Part shown: one piece after another, positions 47,020-57,258 of the stretch
How the letters are laid out: each line of letters begins with the position of its first letter
Position numbering within the stretch: the first letter of the stretch is position 1
Assembly (NCBI GenBank): GCA_002937655.1
Contig: PTKH01000002.1
Location: 55,896 to 119,895 of the forward strand
Origin: Alphaproteobacteria bacterium MarineAlpha9_Bin3
GTDB taxonomy: Bacteria > Pseudomonadota > Alphaproteobacteria > TMED109
Direction: 5' to 3'
Length of the DNA stretch: 64,000 nt
Program-made: the position numbers and the translations under genes
The notes under the pieces: model-generated
The model's database searches: none
Told to the model about the DNA's origin: nothing
The model's input: the letters and a program-made list of their open reading frames with translations, nothing else

Positions 47020-48111
47020 TTATCTTAATTTTAAAGTTGCTAAACCTATTAATGCAAGTATTACAGCTATAATCCAAAACCTAATTACTATAGTAGATTC
47101 TGACCAACCTTTTTTTTCAAAATGATGGTGTAATGGCGCCATTTTGAAAATTCTTTTTCCTGTTAATTTAAATGATAATACTTGAACTATAACAGAAGCT
47201 GCTTCTAAAACAAATAAACCACCTACAATAGCAAGTACGATTTCGTGCTTTATTATTACACTTATAATTCCTAAAGCTGCTCCAGCAGATAAAGAACCAG
47301 TATCTCCCATAAATACACTTGCAGGAGGAGCGTTGAACCAAAGAAACCCTATTCCAGCGCCTACGAGGCTGGAGCATAAAACTATTAATTCTCCACTACC
47401 TTCAATATAAAACAAGTTTAAATAGCTAGAAAATATGGTATTCCCAACTAAATAAGCAATAGCTCCAAAAACACTAGCTACAATGATTATAGGAACAATG
47501 GCTAATCCATCTAACCCATCTGTCAAATTGACAGCATTAGACGATCCAACAACTACTAAAGTAGAAAAAATACACCATATTACAAAACCTAAATATAAAG
47601 TGGTATCTTTTAAAAAAGGAAAAGCCAACATTCCTTGCAGAGAAACATCTGAAATTAAATAAATCCAGATTGCTGCTATAATAGTTATTAGAATTTGAAA
47701 TATAAGTTTTAGCTTACCGGATAATCCTTTATGATTATTTTTTAAAATTTTTAAATAATCATCAATAAAACCAATTAAACCAAAACCAAATGTAATATAT
47801 AAAACTATCCAAATGTATAAATTAGAGAGATCAGCCCATAATAAAGTAGATATTATTAAAGCACCTAAAATAATTACTCCACCCATTGTAGGAGTACCTC
47901 TTTTCATCTCAAGATGCCAATCTGGCCCATCTGTTCTAATCGGCTGACCTTCTTTTTGATTTGATTTTAACCAGTTAATTATTTTAGGAGCAAACAAAAA
48001 TACTATTGATAATGAAGTTATTAAAGCTATTCCGCTTCTAAAAGATAAATATCTGATTATGTTTAAGAAACTATAGTCTTCTATCAGTGAAGTTAATAAA
48101 TAATATAACAA
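47020..48111 (-). CDS. mraY: Phospho-MurNAc-pentapeptide translocase MraY
   Basis: MraY attaches phospho-MurNAc-pentapeptide to undecaprenyl phosphate, making lipid I. The 363-residue protein has ten helices with the active-site motifs [54 protein letters not shown] and the [13 protein letters not shown] loop. All catalytic Asp and His residues are visible. It is 1 bp from both murD and murF. Confidence 0.98.
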   Translation of the reverse strand: MLYYLLTSLIEDYSFLNIIRYLSFRSGIALITSLSIVFLFAPKIINWLKSNQKEGQPIRTDGPDWHLEMKRGTPTMGGVIILGALIISTLLWADLSNLYIWIVLYITFGFGLIGFIDDYLKILKNNHKGLSGKLKLIFQILITIIAAIWIYLISDVSLQGMLAFPFLKDTTLYLGFVIWCIFSTLVVVGSSNAVNLTDGLDGLAIVPIIIVASVFGAIAYLVGNTIFSSYLNLFYIEGSGELIVLCSSLVGAGIGFLWFNAPPASVFMGDTGSLSAGAALGIISVIIKHEIVLAIVGGLFVLEAASVIVQVLSFKLTGKRIFKMAPLHHHFEKKGWSESTIVIRFWIIAVILALIGLATLKLR

Positions 48112-48112
48112 T

Positions 48113-49546
48113 TTATTTACCTTTAAATTTAGCGATTAGTTTTTTTACAATTATTTCCATTTTCATATGTCTCGACCCTTTAACTAGAATACAATCTTTA
48201 GGCTTTATTAAATTGATTATTTTATCTTCTTCATAATTAGAAAAATTCTCTATCCAGATACAATCAATAACATTTAAACATATCTTATATAATTTTTTTG
48301 TCTTATTTCCTACGAATACAACTATAGCAACATTATATTTAATTAAATAATCATATAATTCTTTATGTAATTTTTCTGAAAAAGAACCTAACTCCCCCAT
48401 TTCACCAAAAATTAACACTTTTCTATTGTTATTTGCAATTTCATTAAAAGAAGCAAGTGAAGCAATCATAGAACTTGGGTTTGCGTTATATGTATCATCT
48501 ATTAAAATCGAATTCTTTTTATTAATGACTAAGTTATATTTATTACCTCTTCCTGCAGGAAGGGTTGCCTTAGTTAAATTTTTTAAACCTTTGTTAATAT
48601 CACAATTAGAAATCAATAAACTTCCTATTACCGCTAATGAGTTTATTGCTTGATGCTGTCCATCTAGAGAGATATTATAATTATATATCTTTCCAAAGCC
48701 TTCAGCTATGATTTTTTGTCCATTTTTTTGTGGCACTCGTTCAATCAGACGTATATCTGCATTTTTATTTAATCCATATGATAAAATATTTTTTTTACTA
48801 AACCTTTTAGTATATTTTTTTATTTCATTAAAATAATTATCACTATTGATTAAAATATATCCATTTTTTTTTATTCCATCGAATATTTCTACTTTTGCCT
48901 TTACAATATCATTTATAGAATCAAAATTGCCTATATGAGCTTCAGATATATTAGTAATAATAGCTATATCAGGTTTAACTAATTTACTTAAAAAACTAAT
49001 TTCATTAAAACTATTCATGCCTAACTCAAAAATACCATAATTTATATTTCTTGGCATATTAGCTAATGAAAATGGAACTCCTACTTGATTATTAAAACTA
49101 CCAGGATTTGTAAATGTAGCACCTAAAGTTGAAAATGCCTGCCCAAGCATTTCTTTTGTAGAAGTTTTTCCTGAACTTCCTGTAATAGCAATTATTTTTT
49201 TAGAATTATTAGAACGTTTTCTGGATTCTTTTGCTAAAAGAATTAAACTTTTATATACATCATTAACCTGAATTATATTTATTTTATTTCTAAATTCTTC
49301 ATAAGGTTTTTTGACTATTATAGAAGTAGCTCCAGCCTTAATTGCCTCTATAATGAAATCATGACCATCAAATTTAGTACCTGGCATTGCTAGAAAAATG
49401 TTTCCAGGTTTGACCTTTCTACTATCAATTTCTAATGAATTGCATTGCCAGTTATTTTCTATTACTAAATTAAAAATATTAGAAATTTCATCAGCGCTCC
49501 ATAAATTTTTATCTGTTTTAATTGACAAGGCATTAATCCTTAACAA
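48113..49546 (-). CDS. murF: UDP-MurNAc-tripeptide--D-Ala-D-Ala ligase
   Basis: MurF attaches the D-Ala-D-Ala made by Ddl. The 477-residue protein has the N-terminal substrate domain with [24 protein letters not shown] loop [25 protein letters not shown], and the C-terminal domain with [13 protein letters not shown]. It overlaps murE by 14 bp. Confidence 0.96.
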   Translation of the reverse strand: MLRINALSIKTDKNLWSADEISNIFNLVIENNWQCNSLEIDSRKVKPGNIFLAMPGTKFDGHDFIIEAIKAGATSIIVKKPYEEFRNKINIIQVNDVYKSLILLAKESRKRSNNSKKIIAITGSSGKTSTKEMLGQAFSTLGATFTNPGSFNNQVGVPFSLANMPRNINYGIFELGMNSFNEISFLSKLVKPDIAIITNISEAHIGNFDSINDIVKAKVEIFDGIKKNGYILINSDNYFNEIKKYTKRFSKKNILSYGLNKNADIRLIERVPQKNGQKIIAEGFGKIYNYNISLDGQHQAINSLAVIGSLLISNCDINKGLKNLTKATLPAGRGNKYNLVINKKNSILIDDTYNANPSSMIASLASFNEIANNNRKVLIFGEMGELGSFSEKLHKELYDYLIKYNVAIVVFVGNKTKKLYKICLNVIDCIWIENFSNYEEDKIINLIKPKDCILVKGSRHMKMEIIVKKLIAKFKGK

Positions 49547-50984
49547 GTACTTTTTTAATTACTTTTGCATCATCAAAATATAAGTGTCTACCCTTAATTT
49601 CTTGAGTACTTTCATGCCCTTTGCCAGCTATAAGTAATATATCCCCTTTCACAAGTTTTTTTATTGTATTAATAATGGCAATTCTTCTATCAGCAATATC
49701 AATAGCATCAGGGCAATATTTTAATATTTCTCTTCTTATTTTTTTAGGGTCTTCGTATCTAGGATTATCATCAGTAATTATGTTTATATCAGAGAATTTA
49801 TGAGCTATTTTTCCCATATCTTTTCTTTTTCCTTGATCTCTATCTCCTCCACATCCAAAAACTAAATATAATTTATTTTTCACGTAAGGTCTTAGTGAAC
49901 ATAAGACATTTTCTAAAGCATCAGGAGTATGAGCATAATCAATATAAATTTCAGCACCTTTAATATTTCTAATTAATTCGATTCTTCCAGGCGGAGATTT
50001 AATAGTTCTCGATAAATTTTCTATTTCTTTCCTTTTAAAGCCCATTTCTATCATTATACAAATGGCAGTTAATAAATTATCAATTTGATAATTTCCAATA
50101 AGTCTTGAAAAAATAATACTGGTAGTATTTTTATAAAAAATTTTCACTTCATAATTTTTATCTTTTAATCTTAATAATTTATATCTAAATACCGACGTAC
50201 TAGATTGTCCTAATGTAATTACCTTCATATTATTTGACTTGGCTACCTCAATGAATTCATTTTTTTCACTTATATTATTATTAATTATAGCTATCCCATT
50301 TTTAGCAAAGTTTGAGAAAAGTTTTTTTTTTGTATTTTTATAATTATTAAAATTTTTATGATAATCTAAGTGATCTCTTGATAAAGAAGTAATAGCAACA
50401 ATATTAAAATCTATTCCATCTAATCTAGACTGGTCTAAGCCATGACTAGAAACTTCAATGACTACATTTTCTACTTTTTTAGAATATAATTTATTTAAGT
50501 TTGAAACTAAAACTTCAGATTCTGGTGTTGTCAAATTACTATTCTTTTCAATTTTCTTATAATGAGTCCCAAGAGTACCTATAGAAGCTGTTTTACCAGA
50601 TACTAATTTTGAAAATTGATGAACATACCATGCAACTGAGGTTTTTCCATTAGTTCCTGTAATTCCTACTATATTTTTAAATTTATAATTAGAAAATTTA
50701 TTACAAATTAGAGCATATAATTTTCTTGGATTCTTGTGGGTTATTACCTCAATATTAGAATGTTTAATATATTTAAAATCTTTATCACTTACAATAATTA
50801 AAACAGCACCATTTTTGATTGCTTGAGGAATATAATCTATCCCATTATTAATTTTACCACTGAGAGCAACAAATATATATTTTTTTTTAATTTTTCTTGA
50901 ATCACATGAGATTCCATTTACTTCAATATTACTAATATTTTTATTATTTTTTGTTTTAGGTAATAAATTATATAATTTAATCAT
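49533..50984 (-). CDS. murE: UDP-MurNAc-dipeptide--meso-diaminopimelate ligase
   Basis: MurE adds the third stem residue. The 483-residue protein carries ATP loop GITGTNGKTSVAWY, EVSSHGLDQSRLDG, the carbamylated-lysine region, IYIDYAHTPDALENVL, and DDNPRYEDP. The DNPR motif marks enzymes specific for meso-diaminopimelate over lysine, so the cell wall should be DAP-type. It starts 4 bp after ftsI. Confidence 0.96.
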   Translation of the reverse strand: MIKLYNLLPKTKNNKNISNIEVNGISCDSRKIKKKYIFVALSGKINNGIDYIPQAIKNGAVLIIVSDKDFKYIKHSNIEVITHKNPRKLYALICNKFSNYKFKNIVGITGTNGKTSVAWYVHQFSKLVSGKTASIGTLGTHYKKIEKNSNLTTPESEVLVSNLNKLYSKKVENVVIEVSSHGLDQSRLDGIDFNIVAITSLSRDHLDYHKNFNNYKNTKKKLFSNFAKNGIAIINNNISEKNEFIEVAKSNNMKVITLGQSSTSVFRYKLLRLKDKNYEVKIFYKNTTSIIFSRLIGNYQIDNLLTAICIMIEMGFKRKEIENLSRTIKSPPGRIELIRNIKGAEIYIDYAHTPDALENVLCSLRPYVKNKLYLVFGCGGDRDQGKRKDMGKIAHKFSDINIITDDNPRYEDPKKIRREILKYCPDAIDIADRRIAIINTIKKLVKGDILLIAGKGHESTQEIKGRHLYFDDAKVIKKVLVKD

Positions 50985-50988
50985 AGAA

Positions 50989-52614
50989 TTATAATTCGTT
51001 ATAATTAGTACTTTTTACTCCTAATATTGGAGCAATATGAGTAATAATATTTTTTGAAATTGGTACCGCATTAAATCCCGCAGTTCTTCCCCATACTCTC
51101 GTTTCTTCTAGAGCCTTAGGCTCATCTAATAGAATAAATAATGCATACTTAGGTTCATCAATAGGAAAAAATGATATAAAAGAAGAAACTACCTTTTTAT
51201 GACTTTGTTTTCCATCTATAAATTTATTTGAAGTACCAGTTTTACCGCCTACCTTATATAATTTTGATTGTATTTTCTTTGCTGTACCTTCAACTACAAC
51301 ATTCCTATAGTATTTCTTCATTGTTTCAGTCACTTTTGTTGAAAATACTTTAATTCTCGGTCTAATAATATATTTATCATCTTTAACAACCATAGGTTCT
51401 ATGTACTCACCTTCATTAAGTGTCGCAGATAAAGCAGAAATTGCATGCATTGGAGATATATTTATACTATGTCCATAAGACATTAACACTAAATCTAATT
51501 CTTTTACTTTATCTTGAGGTATTACAACAGGATTCACTGATTCAAAGATACCTGTATCTAGTGGCTTATTAAATCCTAAGTTTTTAAAATAACTATATTG
51601 ACTGTTTATTCCAAGTTTTTGTGCAATTTGAGCCGTTCCTATATTTGAAGAATAAGTAAAAACTTCTTCTAAATCTAATATTCTATCTTCCCCATGATAG
51701 TCAGTTATTGTTTTACCTCTTAATTTTAAAGGCTCTCTCACATCAAATTTACTATCATTTGTGACCAAATTATCATTTAATGCGGCCGCTATGGTAAATG
51801 ATTTAAAAATAGATCCCATTTCATATACGCTATTGGTTATTTGATTTTTTGTTGGTGTAAAACTTGCATATACATTAGGATCAAAGCTTGGCAAACTGAC
51901 ACCAGCAATAACTTCTCCTGTATTAATTTCTAAAACTATTCCTACAGCAGCTTTATATTTATATAAATCTATGCCTTTTATTAATTCTTGATATACACGA
52001 AATTGAACTCTTGTATCAATTGTTAAATGAATATTTTTTCCTTTATTTAAAATATTATTATATTTTTTTTCTACGCCTGCTAAACCATCTTTTTCTGTAC
52101 CCAAATAACCTATAATATGACTAATTTCATCATTATATGGATAAACTCTTAAATATTCTTTCTCAAAATTTAAAGCTGGTTCTCCAATTTTATTAATTTT
52201 TTTTGCAATATTTGGAGCTAAATGTCTTGCTATATATTGAAAATTTTTATCCTCGTTAAGTATTTTTTTTAATTTATTTTCACTTAATTCAGGAATTAAC
52301 TGTAATAATATTTTTGTTGTGTTTTTTATATCATATATTTGATTTTTATTTTTATATAAAGACCATGAAGGCATAGAAATGGCAACTATATTGCCATTTC
52401 TATCTAATATATCCCCTCTTTTACTATTTATTGTAATAGCTGTATTTGAATAGTCTTTCGCTTTAAGTGGCTTAGATACCTCTATTAATTTAATATTAAC
52501 GGTTATAAATGAAACAAAAAATATAACAGCTATAGCTATAATTCTTTGCTTACATTTATCTATTATTGATTTTTCTAAACCATCAACTTTAATGCTTTTA
52601 TCAGCATTTATCAA
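50989..52614 (-). CDS. ftsI: Septal transpeptidase FtsI (PBP3)
   Basis: FtsI crosslinks peptidoglycan at the septum with FtsW. The 541-residue protein has one N-terminal membrane helix (about residues 25-42), a pedestal domain opening RGDILDRNGNIVA, and a transpeptidase domain. Its three class B PBP motifs are SIFK (268-271), SSN (322-324) and KTG (458-460). It lies 23 bp downstream of ftsZ, an unusual neighbour; ftsL or mraW normally precedes it. Confidence 0.96.
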   Translation of the reverse strand: MINADKSIKVDGLEKSIIDKCKQRIIAIAVIFFVSFITVNIKLIEVSKPLKAKDYSNTAITINSKRGDILDRNGNIVAISMPSWSLYKNKNQIYDIKNTTKILLQLIPELSENKLKKILNEDKNFQYIARHLAPNIAKKINKIGEPALNFEKEYLRVYPYNDEISHIIGYLGTEKDGLAGVEKKYNNILNKGKNIHLTIDTRVQFRVYQELIKGIDLYKYKAAVGIVLEINTGEVIAGVSLPSFDPNVYASFTPTKNQITNSVYEMGSIFKSFTIAAALNDNLVTNDSKFDVREPLKLRGKTITDYHGEDRILDLEEVFTYSSNIGTAQIAQKLGINSQYSYFKNLGFNKPLDTGIFESVNPVVIPQDKVKELDLVLMSYGHSINISPMHAISALSATLNEGEYIEPMVVKDDKYIIRPRIKVFSTKVTETMKKYYRNVVVEGTAKKIQSKLYKVGGKTGTSNKFIDGKQSHKKVVSSFISFFPIDEPKYALFILLDEPKALEETRVWGRTAGFNAVPISKNIITHIAPILGVKSTNYNEL

Positions 52615-52637
52615 AATTTATCTCATTCTTTAAAAAT

Positions 52638-54197
52638 TTACTCTTTTTGTCTTCTTAGAAAAGCTGGGATATCTAGGGTATCTTCGTTACTATTTTTATC
52701 AGCAGTTTTCATTGAAATATCTGGTGAAAGTGATAATTCTTCTTTCTCAACTACCTCATTATCATTTTTATTTTCTTCAATATTAGATATCAATTCTTCA
52801 TCATTAGAATTTATATTATCATTTTTTCTACTAGAATTTCCAAATAATGCCTTTGCTGAAAATCTCTTAATAATACCTTCTTGTTGTTTGGTTTCTATTT
52901 CCTTATTTTCTATAACCTCTTCTTTAATATTAGATGAAGCATTTAAGACTTCAGCTTCTGTAAAAGGATCAAGTTTTACTTCTTCGTCTTGGTTTATTAC
53001 TTTTTCAATAATTTCTGGTTCTGGAGGAATAAATGGCTCTTGAGTATTTGTAATTTTTTCTTCAATAACTTCTTCTTTTAAATCTAAACTCGTAACCTCT
53101 TCCTCAAATGGAGTAGTTTGATTATTATTTTTTATAGTTTCGTTTGAATTTATACTTGCCTTATCTTCATTATTATTTAGAGCATTTGTATTAATATCTG
53201 AAATAATATTCTCTACATTATTAGATTTTTTAGGACAGTCTATACCTGTTGCTACGACTGAAACCCTTATACTGTTATGCATACTATCATCTTGAGAAGC
53301 TCCAAATATTAAGTTTACATCATCATCAGATTGTTGGCGAATATGATCTACTATCTCATCTACCTCAAATAAAGTTAAATCGGGACCACCAGTAATATTT
53401 ACTAATACACCTCTTGCGCCTGCCAATGAAACATCGTCTAATAAAGGGTTTGCTATAGCTGCAGCAGCTGCATCTAATGCTCTATTATCACCTTCTGCAT
53501 CTCCCGTACCCATCATAGCTTTGCCCATTTCCATCATTACTGATCTTACATCTGCAAAATCTAAATTAATAAGTCCAGGCATAACCATTAAATCTGTTAC
53601 TCCCCTTACACCTGAATATAAAACTTTATCTGCCATTTTAAATGCATCAGAAAAAGTAGTTTGAGCATTAGCAACTCGAAATAAATTTTGATTAGGAATA
53701 ACAATTAAGGTATCTACCGACTCTTGTAATTCATTGATACCTTCCTCAGCTAATCGCATTCTGTTTTTTCCTTCAAACTGGAAAGGTTTTGTTACACAAC
53801 CCACAGTTAGTATCCCTCTTTCTCTTGCTGCCTTTGCGATGACAGGAGCAGCTCCAGTTCCTGTTCCTCCGCCCATTCCAGCCGTAACAAAAAGCATATG
53901 CGTTCCATCTATATGTTCTAATATTTGATCTAACGATTCATCTGCCGCTGCTCTTCCTATTTCAGGTCTTGCGCCAGCACCTAAACCTTGCGTTACATTA
54001 GCTCCTAATTGAACTCTCATTTGAGCTTGGGAATTTGCAAGAGATTGAGCGTCTGTATTAGAAACAATAAATTCAACTCCTTCTAAATGTGAAGAAATCA
54101 TATTATTGACGGCATTACATCCTGCTCCCCCAACTCCAATAACTGTTATCCTAGGTTTAAGCTCGTGAGTAGGAGGTACACTTATATTAATTGACAT
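52638..54197 (-). CDS. ftsZ: Cell division GTPase FtsZ, in an unusual position
   Basis: FtsZ is the tubulin-like protein of the division ring. The 519-residue product has [17 protein letters not shown] at the start, the GTP signature GGGTGTG (109-115), the T7 loop [10 protein letters not shown], a core ending near residue 325, a long acidic Asn/Glu-rich linker of about 180 residues, and the conserved C-terminal peptide DIPAFLRRQ that binds FtsA. These make it a complete, functional-looking FtsZ. GGAG precedes the ATG. It sits between ftsL and ftsI, not after ftsA. Confidence 0.97.
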   Translation of the reverse strand: MSINISVPPTHELKPRITVIGVGGAGCNAVNNMISSHLEGVEFIVSNTDAQSLANSQAQMRVQLGANVTQGLGAGARPEIGRAAADESLDQILEHIDGTHMLFVTAGMGGGTGTGAAPVIAKAARERGILTVGCVTKPFQFEGKNRMRLAEEGINELQESVDTLIVIPNQNLFRVANAQTTFSDAFKMADKVLYSGVRGVTDLMVMPGLINLDFADVRSVMMEMGKAMMGTGDAEGDNRALDAAAAAIANPLLDDVSLAGARGVLVNITGGPDLTLFEVDEIVDHIRQQSDDDVNLIFGASQDDSMHNSIRVSVVATGIDCPKKSNNVENIISDINTNALNNNEDKASINSNETIKNNNQTTPFEEEVTSLDLKEEVIEEKITNTQEPFIPPEPEIIEKVINQDEEVKLDPFTEAEVLNASSNIKEEVIENKEIETKQQEGIIKRFSAKALFGNSSRKNDNINSNDEELISNIEENKNDNEVVEKEELSLSPDISMKTADKNSNEDTLDIPAFLRRQKE

Positions 54198-54272
54198 ATT
54201 TATTCTCCATTTTTATTAAAATATTAAATTGTTTATTATTTAAATTATTATTAAAAAAAGTTATCAACATTA

Positions 54273-54596
54273 TTAATTTATCTCCTTTAAAATAGGATTA
54301 ATATTATCTATATTTTTTGATGTAATAGTATTTTTAGATTTAATAAAAGAAATGTCTTTAAGGGGAAGAGGTTTAAGTTTTAAATATTTATTATTTAAAA
54401 ACTCAATATTTTTAGCATTAGTAAGATATGACCATTCTGCATCTACCAACCTGATTTTTTCATCTATTTCTATAATTTTATTTTTTACTATTTTTAGCTT
54501 TAATTCTTCATTTTTTAATTCATTACTTAACCACATTGACCATACTGTTCCAGTTATAGAAAAAATTATAATAAAAATTGTTAAAAATCTCATCAT
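54273..54596 (-). CDS. ftsL: FtsL-like bitopic division protein
   Basis: This 107-residue protein has one N-terminal membrane helix (FLTIFIIIFSITGTVWSMWL) and a periplasmic coiled coil with LKNEELKLKIVKNKIIEIDEKIRLVDAEWSYL-type heptads (only the pattern is diagnostic). EWSYLTNAKNIEFL resembles the alphaproteobacterial FtsL family. It is identified largely by size, topology and its place after rsmH, with which it overlaps by 4 bp (ATGA). A 75-bp gap separates it from ftsZ. Confidence 0.82.
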   Translation of the reverse strand: MMRFLTIFIIIFSITGTVWSMWLSNELKNEELKLKIVKNKIIEIDEKIRLVDAEWSYLTNAKNIEFLNNKYLKLKPLPLKDISFIKSKNTITSKNIDNINPILKEIN

Positions 54597-55582
54597 GCCG
54601 CGTCATCCATATTATTTATTTTTTCTGCGCATCTTAACTTAGCTGATCTTGCTCTATAATTAGACTTCAATTCTTCATTACTAGCCATTAAAACTTTTTT
54701 TGTAATTAGCTTAAAAGAAGGCCTAAGTTCAGCTGATTGAGAGTATATATTTACAGAGTGTCTATGTGGATTAGAATTAAAACCACTTTTACTTCTTAAA
54801 AATTTTTTTACTATTTTATCTTCTAAAGAATGAAAACATATTACAACTAATCTCGCTCCAGGTGCTAATAAATTTTCAGCGTCGCTTAAAGCATTTTCTA
54901 TCTCATCAAGCTCATCATTAACTTTTATTCTCAATGCTTGAAAAGTTTTGGTTGCTGGATCAATTTTAAGTTTTGAATTATTGCCTATTGCTGTTCTAAC
55001 TATATTAGCTAACTCCATAGTTGATGTGATTGATTTATTTTTTCTATAACTTACTATAGCGTTTGCTATTCTTCTTGCTTTTCTCTCTTCGCCAAGAGTG
55101 TATATAATATCATTTAATGTTTTTTCATCAGCTTTATTTATAATATCTTCTGCTGACTTTCCTATTTTTTCCATTCTCATATCTAACGGACCATCATTTT
55201 TAAAAGAAAAGCCTCTATCAGGATTATCAATTTGCATAGAAGAAACACCTAGATCAAATAGTATACCTCCGTCTATTGAAGAAATCCCGTTACTCTTTAA
55301 AAGAAACTTTAGCCTTCCAATATTACCAGCTATAAATTTAAAATTATTAGGAAATTTACTTTTAATTTTTTTAGTTAATATTTGAACAGTCGGATCTCTA
55401 TCTATTGAAATAACATTACAATTAGCAGATGAAAGAATCATTTTAGTATGGCCTCCTGCCCCAAAAGTACCATCAACATATGTAAGGCCATCTCTGATAT
55501 TTAAATTTTCGATCACTTCTTCAGATAAAACTGGAGTATGACTATTTTTCAAAGTATTGTTATGAGAAATAATTTTTACCAC
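54593..55582 (-). CDS. rsmH: 16S rRNA m4C1402 methyltransferase RsmH (MraW)
   Basis: RsmH methylates N4 of cytidine 1402 in 16S rRNA. The 329-residue protein has HTPVLSEEVIENLNI at the start, the SAM loop YVDGTFGAGGHTKMI, GILFDLGVSSMQIDNPDRGFSF, and RLVVICFHSLEDKIVKKF. The end LKSNYRARSAKLRCAEK fits. It lies 18 bp after mraZ. Confidence 0.97.
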   Translation of the reverse strand: MVKIISHNNTLKNSHTPVLSEEVIENLNIRDGLTYVDGTFGAGGHTKMILSSANCNVISIDRDPTVQILTKKIKSKFPNNFKFIAGNIGRLKFLLKSNGISSIDGGILFDLGVSSMQIDNPDRGFSFKNDGPLDMRMEKIGKSAEDIINKADEKTLNDIIYTLGEERKARRIANAIVSYRKNKSITSTMELANIVRTAIGNNSKLKIDPATKTFQALRIKVNDELDEIENALSDAENLLAPGARLVVICFHSLEDKIVKKFLRSKSGFNSNPHRHSVNIYSQSAELRPSFKLITKKVLMASNEELKSNYRARSAKLRCAEKINNMDDAA

Positions 55583-55600
55583 TATTTTATCCTTAATTAT

Positions 55601-56038
55601 TTATGATTTATTTTTTCTTCTTTTATCCATATAAGACTTTGCTCTAACTAGATATTCATCAAATATACTTGGATTCCAAATTCTAAATCTTCTTCCCATT
55701 CCTACAAATAATGCCTCAGAAACAATATTAATTTCATTTCTCAAAGCATCTGATAAAATAACTCTTCCTTCTGAATCAAAAGATAAGACAGATCCGCCAA
55801 ATAAAACCGTTGACTCATATTCATTTTCTTCAAGCAAAGAATCATTTAAATCTAATTTATTTTGAAGCAATTCTAAATAATTTCGAGGAAAAGCATCAAT
55901 TGCTTTTTCTGAAAGAGAAGATTGAGCAATAATTCCAGAAAAATCTTTACTAATTAAACTAGGTCTCCATCCGGCCGGCACAGAAACTCTACCTTTTTTA
56001 TCCACTTTATTTAAATATCTTCCAATAAAATCTGACAC
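55601..56038 (-). CDS. mraZ: Transcriptional regulator MraZ
   Basis: MraZ is a DNA-binding protein that controls the dcw cluster and often itself. The 145-residue protein contains two SpoVT/AbrB-type units, each with its D-x-x-G-R hallmark: KVDKKGRVSVPA and SFDSEGRVILSD. The end is basic (YMDKRRKNKS). It is the first dcw gene, downstream of rnpB, with a promoter and TGG repeats in front. Confidence 0.95.
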   Translation of the reverse strand: MSDFIGRYLNKVDKKGRVSVPAGWRPSLISKDFSGIIAQSSLSEKAIDAFPRNYLELLQNKLDLNDSLLEENEYESTVLFGGSVLSFDSEGRVILSDALRNEINIVSEALFVGMGRRFRIWNPSIFDEYLVRAKSYMDKRRKNKS

Positions 56039-56074
56039 TTTAAATTACCTTTACCATAAGTTTTGTTCCATATT

Positions 56075-56119
56075 TGGAAAATTATGGGTTTTTATAGTAA
56101 TACCATGGGAATGTATGGT
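56075..56119. promoter_or_regulatory. Phased TGG repeats, possible MraZ operator
   Basis: On the plus strand TGG triplets begin at 56075 (TGGA), 56085 (TGGG), 56106 (TGGG) and 56116 (TGGT). The spacings of 10, 21 and 10 bp put all four on one face of the helix. MraZ of E. coli binds TGGGN direct repeats at 10-bp intervals ahead of mraZ. Here the repeats are on the strand opposite to mraZ transcription, so the match is suggestive only. Confidence 0.4.
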
Positions 56120-56126
56120 TCGTCAA
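56097..56126 (-). promoter_or_regulatory. Predicted promoter of the mraZ/dcw unit
   Basis: Read on the minus strand, TTGACG (56126-56121) is followed 18 bp later by TATTAC (56102-56097). It lies about 60-90 bp before mraZ and inside the TGG repeat array, as expected for an autoregulated promoter. Prediction from sequence only. Confidence 0.45.
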
Positions 56127-56159
56127 ACATAGATTAATTATTTTAATATTAATTAAAAA

Positions 56160-56514
56160 TATATCAGGCAGCCTATAAGCCGGGTTCTGTCAAGAGTGAC
56201 TATTCATCTTGAATATTTGTTACCAAATATTTCTTGCAACCTACCCAACAACACGCTGAAAACATCGTCACTAATTAAATAGTTTGTTGTTTCTACTTGG
56301 TCTTGCTCCCAGTGGGGTTTACCTTGCCATTTAAGTTACCAAAAATGCGGTGAGCTCTTACCTCGCCATTTCACCCTTACTTAAAAAATTAAGCGGTATA
56401 TTTTCTGTGGCACTAATCCCTAAAGTTTCCTCCGCCGGGAATTACCCGGCACTGTGTTTCCATGGAGCCCGGACTTTCCTCTCTTTAAGAGCAGTCACTC
56501 AGCCACCTGATATA
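56160..56514 (-). ncRNA. rnpB: RNase P RNA (type A)
   Basis: This is the catalytic RNA that trims tRNA 5' ends. On the minus strand the conserved blocks occur in order: GAGGAAAGTCCGGGC; CCACAGAAAATATACCGC; the GGTAAGAGCTCACCG core; and CAGAACCCGGCTTATAGGC near the 3' end. The ends pair as helix P1 (TATATCAGG with CCTGATAT), which sets the limits to within a few bases. A T run follows the 3' end and may terminate it. It starts about 28 bp after the amidase stop, so its promoter lies in that gene or it is processed from a joint transcript. Confidence 0.96.
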
Positions 56515-56541
56515 AATATTATAAAATAATTTAATTAATAT

Positions 56542-57258
56542 TCAATAAGAAGATCTAATTTTATTAAACTCCATGTTAACGGAATAAGCAATCTTAAGTA
56601 AATCACCTTTTTTAATTGCTTCTAAGTCATACGGAATAAAACGTCTTTTAAACGCAAAGATACTATCTTCATAATAATTCTTCACATCGTATCCGATATT
56701 TAATAAAGAATTATATAATAATTCATCGGGATGCTCAGCAGTAGGCACATCTAGTACATTTTCTGGCCAAATAGATAAGTTCTTCTTTGCAAGTCTGTGC
56801 CAATCAAATTTTTCACCTGGATCTAATTTTCTAGAAGGAGCAATATCAGAATGACCAAGTATTCTATCTATTTTTATATCATATTTATTTATAAGAAATT
56901 TTATTAACTTCTCTAATATTTCATATTGCTCAATAGTAAACTCTCTATAACCATATTTATGTCCAGGATTAACTAATTCTATACCTATTGATGTTTCATT
57001 AAGGTTTTTTCTATCCAACCATTTAGATACACCCGCATGCCACGCAACTTTATCATCCTCTACTAATTGCAATAATTTTCCTTTTTCATCTATGAAATAA
57101 TGAGCACTTACTTTAGACTTTTCATTACATAAATAATTTAAGGCGGATTTTGCACTATCCATACCAGTATAGTGTAAAATTATTGTATCAATTGTATTTA
57201 AGCTATTTCTTATGCTGTAATTAGGTGATTTATGTTTGTTACAAATTGATAAATTCAT
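56542..57258 (-). CDS. N-acetylmuramoyl-L-alanine amidase, AmpD/AmiD type
   Basis: This zinc amidase of the Amidase_2 family has 238 residues. It cleaves the MurNAc-L-Ala bond, probably in peptidoglycan recycling since no signal peptide is present. Seen: the first zinc ligand in IILHYTGMDSA; VSAHYFIDEKGK; VAWHAGVSKW; the catalytic Glu region SIGIELVNPG; and the second His in ILGHSDIAPSRKLDPG. A C-terminal extension of about 70 residues resembles a small peptidoglycan-binding domain. It overlaps the djlA-like gene by 4 bp. Confidence 0.88.
   Translation of the reverse strand: MNLSICNKHKSPNYSIRNSLNTIDTIILHYTGMDSAKSALNYLCNEKSKVSAHYFIDEKGKLLQLVEDDKVAWHAGVSKWLDRKNLNETSIGIELVNPGHKYGYREFTIEQYEILEKLIKFLINKYDIKIDRILGHSDIAPSRKLDPGEKFDWHRLAKKNLSIWPENVLDVPTAEHPDELLYNSLLNIGYDVKNYYEDSIFAFKRRFIPYDLEAIKKGDLLKIAYSVNMEFNKIRSSY

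Noticed and set aside
51782..51789. GCGGCCGC, an 8-bp GC-only site in AT-rich DNA
   Set aside because: It lies within ftsI and simply encodes a run of alanines after the SIFK motif; no sign of a cloning junction or insertion.
57231..57250. Another TTTGTTACAAA palindrome
   Set aside because: It lies in the first codons of the amidase gene and encodes Ile-Cys-Asn-Lys in the other sense, so it is probably coding coincidence. It also shows that the motif is not confined to regulatory gaps.
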